Source: Phyto melanocephala (taxonomy: Eukaryota; Arthropoda; Insecta; Diptera; Rhinophoridae). From it: a stretch of 64,000 nucleotides of DNA. Below are positions 47,070 through 59,000 of this stretch, piece after piece. Under the pieces are notes generated by a model that searched no databases, was not told where the DNA came from, and was given only the letters and a program-made list of their open reading frames with translations. The stretch is from assembly GCA_941918925.1 (NCBI GenBank), contig OW799236.1:121531062-121595061 (forward strand), read 5' to 3'. Numbering within the stretch: the first letter of the stretch is position 1; each line of letters starts with the position of its first letter. A program made the position numbers and the translations under genes.

Positions 47070-50000
47070 GTAAGTGGTAGTAATCGTCGATTTATATGGA
47101 TGAATGTTTGTATAAAGGAGTGTTTTATGTAAAGTGCTTTTTAAAAAGTTTCCATTAATTTAATTTGTGTGGAGATTTGTTTCAATAAATAAATAAAAGG
47201 AGTTAAAAATAAGAGGAGTTATAAGTAGTGACTTTATGTTACTACCACTTTTGATTGAGATTCATTTCGATTAATCTTAATTAATAATCGAACAATAATG
47301 ACAGTGAGATTTAAAATATTTTATTTGAGTAAGAATTGTCAGTTTTTCATTTATAATTGTAATAAGATTTAAAAAAAAACAAAGTCGGTACTTATATACA
47401 ATATTTTTTGAAATTTCAGTATAGAATCACCGATCTAAAATTTAAAAACACCCTTTTTTTAAATTTTTGTCTTTTTGTCGGTCTCACTGAATTCAATTGG
47501 CTGTAAATTTACTGAATGGATTTTGGTTTGGATTTGGTAAGGTAGTACCTTGGCACCTAAATTTATACTTTAGTTTTTTTTAACTAAAGGGTCCGTCAAA
47601 AAACTTTTTTTTTTAAATGCTATAAAAAGGAGTGTAGCTTCGGTTGTCTGGCACGTAGCGCCGTCCTGTTGAAACCAAATGTTGCCAATATCCTCCTCTT
47701 AAATTTTTGTGAACAAAAATTCGTTCAACATGGCCCGATAACAATCGCCATTGACTACGGCCACTCCTTGCTCATTTTCGAAGAAAAATTGCCCAATTAT
47801 GCCTCTGGACCAAAATCCACATTAAACAGTGACTCGTTTTGGGTGTATCGGCTTTTCAATGTATGCGTGCGGGTTTTCTGTGCCCCAAATTCGACAATTT
47901 TGATTGTTTATATACCCGCCAAGATCAAAATGAGCTTCATCTGAAAAGATGATTTTTTTGGCAAAATAATGTCGCAATATTTCCCACCATTGTTCAAGCG
48001 TATACACAACCACATTCGTTCAGCGGAAGGATAAAACTAATTATTTGTCAAATCAGACATGAGCTATTGTGTCTACGAAATTCTCATAGAATTTAGGTTG
48101 AGTCTATGAGAATAAGTAAAGAAAGGAAATATTAATCACATGAAATATTTAATTACCAAAAATGTGTGCAAATTTACCGAAGCCTATGGCAGGTAGGAAA
48201 GGCGGGTGTCGATGGCAAAAAGAGATCACCAACACCCACACCTGGAATCGCATGTGTTTCCCTTGTGATAAAGAAGAGAAAGAATTAAGATAAAATGCGA
48301 GTATTAAAAATAGTGTAAATTAAAGAGGAAATAAAATAAAAGAAATTAAATATAAAACCCATAGAAAACAGTCCCATGAAACCCTTCATGGTCCATCTAC
48401 TAACCACCCGAGACTCATGATAAATTCAATGATATTCTCCAGAGACATCATACAACTTGTCGTGGAATCGCTTACCTAACTACCTAGCTCTATGGTTCTG
48501 GCACACAACTCTATGGTAACACACAACTTTTTCTACAGTTTTTGTCTTTTTCTCATCCTCACACATCCTACAATAATCTGAAGTGCCGCCTTAACTAAGC
48601 AATATGCGGTTATAACCCTTATAGTGGCCCTCAGACCTACCCTCTTCATATTGAGGAGTACCGTAGAGTCCGCCGAGATTATTCATGACTTTAAATCCCT
48701 CGATAGCCTGCAGTCCCTTCTGTTCCTCCATACGATATCAGCCCTGTCCACGCCTTAATTCACCCATAATAGCCGCCATACTACACCCTCTTTATATGCA
48801 GCCCCTAGTACCGATTCACCGCGCGCAAGTTGATCAGCAATTTCTTTGCTAACAACTCTACAAAGCCCTAGTACCTAACACAATCTGGCACAATTCTATC
48901 AAGAGCTCTTCTACTTTCCTTAACCAGCGTAGATTTGATATAATGTCCTTCCAAGGCCTTGAGAGCCGCTTAACTATCCACGTAAAAAGTAACCTTTTCA
49001 CCCTTTTGTATATGTTCCATTATGAGATCCGTTGCTCTATAGATGGCTCGGAACATACTGCAATTTTTAAAAAGTCTGTAAGACCTCCTGATATTCTTCC
49101 TGCTCCTGTGCCTACATCTATCTTTGTTCCATCCATCCACCTTTTATACAGTTGAATTTCAACCAATAATCCCTTTCAGAATGTCAGAATTTTCTTACAT
49201 ATATTATAACGAGAACAGAAAGTCCTATTTAAAATTGTATAAAGAAGTTTAAGCCAGATTTTAACGTTTCCCATTGTGGATTATTACTATTATTTCTAAG
49301 ACCAACACTTAGGAGACTAACCAGTGTAATCACAGGTCATACGGAGTTGAGAACCCATCTAGCACGCATGAGATTGTCTGAGGAAACGACATGTAGAGCA
49401 TGCAAGGAAGAGGATGAGACTGTCCTGCGTTTGGGCGTATTAGAAGCGAAAATTTTACAGTGGATACTTTGCCGAACTTGGAATACCTGAGGAACTCTAA
49501 CTATATATCCATAAGGAATTACATTGAAGGGACTGGGTTCTTGAACTAGTCCGATATTTTTGGGAAATTATGATTATGGATTTTGTTTGTGAATTCCGTT
49601 TCCCTATGGAGCGTACAACATGCCAATTTGACATAAGTGTATATCTGCCGTGGGTTTGGGCTTTTAGTGCTTCTCCTTTTCAACCTAACCTAATCTACGG
49701 GTGAGACATTTCTTCTACTTGTTCTAAAGTGGTTTGGTTTTGTGTGATTTATCTGTTTATCAAATAACTTAAAATTCTTAAACAAAATTCTATTCCATCT
49801 AAAATTTGTTTAACAATTAATTAACATCAGGCAAGATAATATCGGACAATTTCTTGTGTTTTGGTCAAAAATATAGTCAAAAATTTAGTTTAGTAACAAA
49901 CTACTACTACTACTACTATTGAACATCATGCTGTGTTAAATTAATCTTTTTTTTTTTTGTTCCCAGTTTTTTAAACCTACTTTAATAACAAAATGTCATG

Positions 50001-53000
50001 ACATACATACATACATACATATTTGGATGCACATGTTTAAGTCAACAAAAATGTTTATATTATTGCTGCCTCCTGCCTATGGTGTAGCACATTTTTCAAT
50101 CAATGTCCACTTAGAAATTCCATCGATTCAAGAACAATTTAAAAATCCTTTTAACGCCTTAACTACAAATTATCATACAAAGTATCTCAGTCATATTTTA
50201 AACATATTTTTTTCAGCTTTTAAAGTTATAGGTAAACTGTCTTTTATACTGTCGTAAAACCAATATAATATAGAATTCATAAACTAAATTAATATTAAAA
50301 TATGATCAAGAAAATCCCATTCTAATGTTAAGTTATTGCCACCAGCAACATCACATCATGCAACTTAATACAGCTAAAAACAAACTAATATAATTTTTGT
50401 AGCAAAAAAAAAAGAATAAATAAATAAAAACACGACAACTTTAAAAGAAAAAAAAAATCAAAGAATGGTCAAAACACATCAAATAACGAATCTAAGAAGT
50501 CATCACAATGTGAACGTAAAGGAGGAAAATGTTTAATATTTTTTCAACATAAAAAAGGAAAAAAAAAATAACAAACACAAACCACAGTGTGTAATAGAAA
50601 CTTTACTATGTTAAATGCAGCAAAGTCAAAAAAAAAGCAATGAAGCATCAATCGGCCAGTACCAACAACCACTACATTGTATTTGAGAAGTAGCAGAAGG
50701 AGTATATTGACTTCTCCAAGATTCTATATACAGTGAATCACATTGAAATTGATCCACCTCTGTTCAACTACTTTAAGGTGTAAGAAGTCCAAGGAATCAG
50801 TTTTAATGTAAAAAATAACAGGCACAATTAATTAGCTTATAATATTTCAATAAAAAATCACTTAAAAATATTTTGTTTTCAACGACATTTCTGATAAAAA
50901 ATAACATTATGCGAAATGTAAAAAAAATTTATGTCACACTAAAAATGGTCCACAATGCTAAACAACAATAAATAACGAAACTTTTCCATATTTTTCGCTT
51001 GTTTTATTCTATTCACTTTTTCTTACACTTGTTGATTGTATCAAATGTGGTTTTAATTAATTGCTTAAGTCGTTTATTTAAATATCGCCATACTACTCTC
51101 GAAGTTTGGAATTACATTATTGAATTATTATTATGAAAAAGTCAGAGGGAGAACGCGAACATTGTTAAAAAACCACGTACAACAGTTGAAAATATTATAC
51201 ACCGAGTTAAAAATGAAGGATGAGTTATAAATAAACCAAAAATTAACCCAAATAAACTTTTTCCTGAACGTCAAGAACGGTGGATCTTCAACCAAATCAA
51301 AGTTAATGTAAGGTTGAGTGCACCTAAATTATAAAATGGTTAAAAATATTTTAAAATAAGTTGTAATGCTGACAAAATCCGGAGAGTTCTTCAAAAGAAT
51401 GGATTAAATGGTAAAATTGCACGCAAGAACCGTTTGTAAGTTTAAAAAAAACAAAAAAGTTCGTTTGCAGTTTGCACACAACTACGCTAGGAAGGACTTT
51501 TCATTTTGGAAGAACGAGTTATTAACCGACGAAATTAAAAATAATCTTTTTGGATCAGATGGAAGAGTAAACGTTTGGAGAAAACCCAATGAGGAGATGA
51601 ATCCGAAGCATTTCCGTCCGACAGTTAAACACGGTGGTGGGCATGTCTGAGGTGCTTGTTCGGCTGCGGGTGTTGGTAAATTGCACTTTGGTGCAGGAAA
51701 TATGGAAAAATTCAGTATTTAAATATTTAAAAAAAAAAACATAATCTAAAACAAAGTGCTGAAAAATTTTGTATAGCTAAAACGTTTCACTTCTACCAGG
51801 ATAACGATCCAAAACATATGGCTGAAATTGTTAAAAAAAAATGGCTATTGTATAACTGTCCCAGAGTAATAAAAACACTCCCACAATACACAGACCTAAA
51901 CGTTATTGAAAATTTGTGTCAGAAATTGGAAATTTTAATAAAAAAACATGACATTTCAAACAAGAGTGATTTAAAAGAGGCCCTTTTAGAGGAGTGGGAG
52001 AAAATTAATTCTGAATATTCAAAAAAACTAGTGGAATCTATTCCAAATCGTCTTAAGTTGGTTATTCGCCAAAAAGGATTTCCAACAAAATACTAAAAAT
52101 AGAATTTTCTGTATCTTTTTTAACATAAGATTAAGCGGACCATTTTCACTGTGACATTAGTTTCCTCTTTTCTTTGCGTAATTTTGATTTTATGTATAAA
52201 ATGTTACTGATTTAATAATTTTTGAATAAATAAACTAACTAATCATTGCTTTTTTATTATGTATTTATTTTAGTTTCGTAAAATTTTTGCAGTATGAAGT
52301 AGTTGCTTGCGGGTGGACCAATTTCACTGTGATCCACTGTACGAAAAAAGTTACAAAAACAAAAAAATTCAAACGGTCGGTCGTGTCGTTCTAAAATTTT
52401 TGACAAGTAATTCAAAGTAAAAAACTGGTTTTAAAAAATTATTTCGTAGTTCGTGATATTGGCCATCCCAATCACATAATGCGATGGTCTTCAAGTTTGG
52501 CCATTCGGATATTCCAACTTTTTTACACACCATTTTATTTAAATATAAAGAACATATACAACTGAGGTAAAGTTCAAATTGTTCACCTTAACCTTTTTTT
52601 ATTTTGTTTTTTTTTTTTTGCGTCAGTCTACTGTTGTTAACTATGCTGAAACGACAACAAATCCATGAATAGTGAAACACTTATACTTAATTATGATGAT
52701 AAATACATAAACCTTAACCTCAAGAAGAATTTAATCCAACAATATGACCGACATTCCATAACAAAAAAATACAAAACTTTTGAAGAAATCAAGTGAGCAG
52801 AATGGCAAATGAAAAAAAAAAACTCCAAAAGAATTTTCAAATAAAATACAACAAGAAAAAGCAAAAAGTTATGAGCTGTGTTGTATGGAATGTTCGAATA
52901 TGCGATGCCCACAAAATGTTTTTCTTTTTTTGCTCTCTCTTCTTGCTGATATTCTGATATTTCTTGCTTCTTTTGATTGCAACATCTTCTTAACCACATT

Positions 53001-56000
53001 ACAGCAACCGCCGTGTCTTGATGTTGGTGGACATCGTTGTATAAAGTTGAAATGGACTATGGGGTTGTACGAGCAAGCAAAAAACAAAGGTATAACAATA
53101 ACAAATATGTAAATCACTATGGCTGGATAAATATTATTGCGCTAAATTTATTTTAAAACAAAAAAATATAATTTTAAAAACTTATTCGTTTCTTAACAAC
53201 TTATTAGCATTTCAATATTGCTGGGTTATTATTGTAGTAATAGTTTAACTACACGCAGAACAACACTATCGGTTGTGTGTACCAAAATTGTTGACAATTG
53301 TGTTGTTTAGTTGTGCTAGTTGAGTTTTTTTATGGCTGTATCCATGGTGTAATTACATAAGGTGATAGCGTAAAGGAGAGCAATTTTTGTCTCTCTTTTT
53401 TATACCCTTCACACAGTGAAAAAGGGTATATATAGGTTTGTCATTCCGTGTGAAATTTCTACAATTTTCATTTCCGACCCCATAAAGTATATATTTTCTG
53501 AAAGCTTATGAATAGGGGAGTCGATTAAGCCCTGTCAGTCTGTCCGTCTGACCGTCTGTCCGTGTGTATGTTGAAATCAACTTTTTGAAGCCCCCCGACA
53601 TAGGTTGGACCCGGGTAAGGTATTTAAATATCAGAAATATTCGGGAGTAGATCGGTATTGAAAATCAGAAACATCGGTACATAAACAACTGAGATATGAG
53701 CAAAAACCCACGACCACCTCGATTTTCTTTTCACAAAAACAACATTACAACAACAACATACATACATACAAACGTGTATACTGGTTAGGGAAAACGTGGC
53801 ATCAAATCCCAGCTGAGCCAAAAAATTTTTTTTTTTAATTTTTTTTTTATTTTTTTTTTTTATTTTTTATTTAATATATCATATATATTTTTATTATTTT
53901 TTTTTTTAATTTTTTTTTTTTAATTTTTTTTAATTTTTTTTTTTGTTTTATATATATTATATATATAATAATTTTTCATTTAAAATTTTTTTTTTTAAAT
54001 TTTTTTTTTAAATTTTTTTTTTATTTTTTTTTTTTTTTTGTTTTTTTAACATACATACTTGAATTTATAATTTTAAAATGGGATGTTTTTATATATGTAT
54101 GTTTTTATATGTATGTACGTATTTCATATGGGATGAATGGTGACACAAACTACTGTTATTGCATGACTACACGTTGTGAAGGGTATATAAGATTCGGCAC
54201 GGCCGAATATAGCGCTCTTACTTGTTTATGTATGGAGTTTGACAATTTCCGAAGTTGAAATAATTGTATAAGTGTACCCTGGCTGTATCTACAGAATTTT
54301 GTTTCGAAATATTAATTTATAGCCAGCGCTAAAAAATTATAAATAATTCGCACAAAAGAAGTCTTATTGCATGAACCAAACTATTCAATTGCCCCAGCAT
54401 TTTATTGCTTATTTTCTGGTTGCATAGTGGAAAGTTTTTCCCTACACACAAAGAACAATACTATTGGTTGTGTATACGAAAGCTGTCCACAATCGCGACG
54501 TTTAGTTGTGATAATAGAATTTTATAGTTGTATCCATAGAATTTTAATTCTGAATATATATATTCAGTCTGCACTAAGAAACTATGATTTTTGAAAAAAA
54601 AAAAAAAAAATAAAACCACAAAAGAAAATTTCGATTGCGAGAACTAAACCATTTGATTGGCAATAATTTTGTATTGTCTGTTTTCTGGGTACACCAAAGT
54701 TGTAGCTGAACTAACAACGTTCTACAAACTGTTAAACCATAATATAATTGAATCTTACAACAGCTTCATTTCAGTTTGGTCAAAGACAATCTATATTTGA
54801 CTAAATTTATGTTTGGACCAAAGTATTGCGATAAATATAGGTATAGGCAACACTGGAACTCCTTTTTACATCTTATACACCATGCACTCAGTCTATGTTC
54901 ACACACCACGATTATAGTGAAGCAATTCTTAAGCTTATAGATGTTTTTTACAGTTTTAGGTGAGGAGAACAAAGAGGAAGAAATAATCGCCGGTACTCGG
55001 CAATTTAAAGCAATTTTTTTTTTGTTGAATATTTGATATTTCTTTTCATTTGGTGTTTCCCTTCTTGGTGTGTAAGTAATTTAAAATTTGAATTAAAAAC
55101 GTCACAAATTAAACGTTTAAGATATTCAAAAATAAAACACATAAAAATATTTTAGTAAAAACATTTTAACTAAAAGCTTTAATTTAAACAAATCTAATAT
55201 TTTATGTATGTTTTTATTTTTATTATTGCCATTTACGGCTAAAGCACAAATATCAAATTGTAAGAAATTTAAAGCTAAACAAAACAGAAAAATCGCCAAA
55301 GAAATTGTCGTGTGTGAACATAAAAGCAAGTTCATAAGAAAATATAAAAAAAGTTGGGCAATTAAAATCATCGTGTGTGACCTTCGACTAATTGACATAA
55401 AAAAATTAAAAACTAATGACTTAAAAGCGCATAGTTATCGTGCTTATTCCAATTTTCGTTGTCGCTTTAAGTCATCGTCACTTAATTGATTGTGTGCGAT
55501 ATAAGAGATATTTTTTCTTTCGCAAGTTAATGCTAACAAGACTGCTAGAGGATACTAATTTGGTGTTAATTGGTGCTTAAGTGATGTTGATTTGGAAACA
55601 AAGTGATCGTTATCCCAAAAGCGACAACGATAACAGACTTAAAAATTATTAAAACTATTCTCATTTTCGGATACCAAACTATACGCTGACGTTCTTATAA
55701 TATAGGAACTTTGAAGTTCGAAAGCCAGATAGGGACTTAAACTCAAATCAAAGTTTATTTTGCTTAAAACTCTTGTTAAAATAAAAGAGTACTAGAACAA
55801 GGTTGGGAATTATAAGAATTCTTTTTATTTTTTTTTAAATGGTTTTCATACTAGAACTTAAACTATTATGATAAGGAAATTTAATGTAAAATGTTACCTG
55901 GGTTAGTGGCTCAAAAAGTCGTCTTTATGTCATATAATATTTCTCGTGATCCTAAGTCCCAAAAAAAAATTGCTTTAAAAGTTTAACCAACGTGAAATTG

Positions 56001-59000
56001 TAAACGCAGATCAACGTAAGACCAATTGATGAGACGCAACATATACTTGTACTGGAGTAGGATATTCTCTGAACGAAAAATCATTTTACATTACCCAAGA
56101 TTACAATGGAAAAGAAGTTCTTGGAAGAAATCGAATTTCTTAGGTTTTCTCACAATACTTCCATACATACATACTTACATACATATTTTGAGAAGTTGGA
56201 TCCTTAATTATATACCATTATTACATATGTATGTACATACATACATACATATAACAAATCTACTGACATCTTCAAGACAATTATTTGGTATTTTTTGAAA
56301 TATTCGATTTCAATAAGATTGTTCTATTCAGAATTGTTTTTAAATATCCATTTGACTGCCACTAAAAATTTATTTATTTTTTTGTTTAGAAAAAAATTTT
56401 GTCGGTGAATAATTTTTTTTGAAAATTTTATTTTAGTTTGCTCAAAAATTCAAAGCTGGCTATGGTGTAATTATATATGGTGATCGCATAGGAGAGGATT
56501 TTTCGTTAGCATTTTTTTATCGTCGGCTTAATATGCAATCCTGCTAAATCCACTTTTTAAGTTAATTGAGATTTTGATGCCCTGTAGTACAGAAAAATAC
56601 ACCTCGTCGGCCAGCATTTAGTTTTTCTTCAATTTAAGTCTTGAAGTGTGTAAAAAGGTTTGATAAGAAAAACTGCTAAATCCTCTAACACGAAAATTTG
56701 TATAGGAAAAAATGCTAAATCCAGTACATTTTTAGTTTAGTGTTTATCACTCAATCTATTATTTTAACTCAATTAATAAGATTTTAATGTTTGTAGATTG
56801 TAGTCAAGGCATATTTATTTATCAGGTAATTTGAGAATTTTTTTGTTTATATTTTTTATATATAAAGTTTGACGTTTGGAATAAATAATAAAAGAGTTAA
56901 AATTGTTTTTTATTTATCCATTTTGACAGCTGAAATTCAAAATAAGTGATGAAAAAAAAATAATCAGCTGACGAATCAAGAGTACCTGATGAATAAATAT
57001 GCCTTGATTGTAGTCATACATAAAGAATACCATAAAATAAGCCAACTATATTTTTGATTTTCCTCTCAAGCTACAAATATGAAATATAAAAAGTTTTTTG
57101 TTTCTCCTGTAAAATTTGCTGAAATGGAGTTAGCAGGTTTGCATATTAAGCCGACGATATGAAGTTTATAGGAGAAGAGAGAGATAGAATGTATGAAATT
57201 TTGGCATATAGAAAGTAACAGCTGATGAACATCTGATGAATTGATTCGTGTCCGAACAACTGATTGTTTTTTTATAGCATTCTCAAGTAATGCCAATTTT
57301 TTTTTAATAATTTGTGTAATTGTGTAATAATTTCTCTACTGTACCGATATAACCTATAACCAACAATATGGTGTAGGTTCAACTAGATTCCTTACAAAAT
57401 ATTAACGACTTAAAAATACATTTTTAAGTTCTTGCATTTTGCTTAAATTGTCGAATTATATTCAAGGTTCGTTGTGGTATAGATACAAAATTTGTAAGAA
57501 CTGAAATAAAGGTCTATTAAAATCCATTAATGCAGTTAATCTCTTGTACTTGAACAAACGGAAAGGAAACAAGTAAGAGCGCTATATTCGGCCGTGCCGA
57601 ATCTTAAATACCCTTCACAACGTGTAGTCATGCAATAACAGTAGTTTGTATCACCATTCATCCCATATGAAATACGTACATACATGCAAAAACATACATA
57701 TATAAAAACGTCCCATTGTAAAATTATAAACTTACGTATGTATGTTAAAAAAAAAATAAAAAAAATATTTAAAAAAAATAATTAAAATATATGTATATAA
57801 TAAATATAAAACAAAAAAAAAAAAAAAATACAAAAAAAAATTTAAAAAAAAATTAAAAAAAAAATAAAAAAAAAATTAAAAAAAATAATAAAAAAATATA
57901 AATAATATATTAAATAAAAAATCTTTTTTTGGCTCAGCTGGGATTCGATGCCACGTTTACTCTAGCCAGTATACACGTTTGTATGTATGTATGTATGTTG
58001 TTGTTGTAATGTTGTTTTTGTGAACAAAAAATCGAGGTGGTCGTGGGTTTCTGTTCATATCTCAGTTGTTTACGGACAGATTGACAGACTGACAGAGCTT
58101 AATCGACTCCCCTAATCATAAGCTTTCAGAAAATATAGACTTTATGGGGTAGGAAATGAAAATTGTAGAAATTTCACACGGAACGACAAACCTATATATA
58201 CCCTTTTTCACTGTGTGAAGGGTATAAAAAACGATCATAATAACATTTATGATTATTGCTCTCCGTAATTTTTTCAGATTGTATATTTATATATATGTAA
58301 CCTAGTTCTGCTGGCCATTTTATTATTAGAATATATTTAAAACCGGTATCAAGTTATTTTTTAAACATGTTCAGTTAGAACCGAAAGACAGTTTAAAACA
58401 AGACCATGTCATAACCCCAAAAATTATTTCTGAGAAAAATTAACACATCGGTTTGAAACTAACCGAGATATATGCACCACAATACAACTGCTTCGGGTTT
58501 TTTCCTAAAATTTACAAGGGAAGCTGATTTTTTAACTTCTAGACAACCAAATGGGTCAATATGGGTATCAAATGAAAGAGCTTGACTAGAAACATATAGT
58601 AAATTAAAGAAATGTGTAAAATACACGATGTTCGCCTCTACAAAATGGAGCACAATAAATTTTAACATGGGTCAAATGTAGTATTTGAAAATGTACACCC
58701 TTCAACCCCTCAATACTGGTAACAAATAGAAGGCTTGATCAATAAAATAAGGTCGTCTTCTTATTAACCCCATCATCAAATGGTATAAAAGCAATGGCAT
58801 GACTAGTAGAATACAGTTATCTGTGTAAAAATTTAAATTGAAAGATGTCATCGAAAACAATAACTAAAAATGGCGTATAATATTATATGTGAAATCTAGA
58901 CTATGCTTTGATTTGGTCATTATACCTATGCACATGATGGAGAAGGGTATTATCAGATTCGACACGGCCGAATATACCACTCTAACTTATTATATTTGTG

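Noticed and set aside
51408..51650. Treating the Tc1 segments as separate genes
   Set aside because: They are colinear blocks of one frameshifted DD34E transposase between matched TA-flanked ends.
52885..53117. Overlapping open frames on both strands near 52.9-53.1 kb
   Set aside because: No homology recognised, no splice agreement with BBS8 exons, and the reading frames mirror each other.
53760..53835. Possible tRNA gene in the Helentron-like element
   Set aside because: Only A- and B-box-like motifs; no anticodon arm or acceptor stem, so not annotated as a tRNA.
55208..55489. 93-codon lysine-rich open frame
   Set aside because: AT-rich intron sequence; a weak inverted repeat nearby suggests an old foldback more than a gene.
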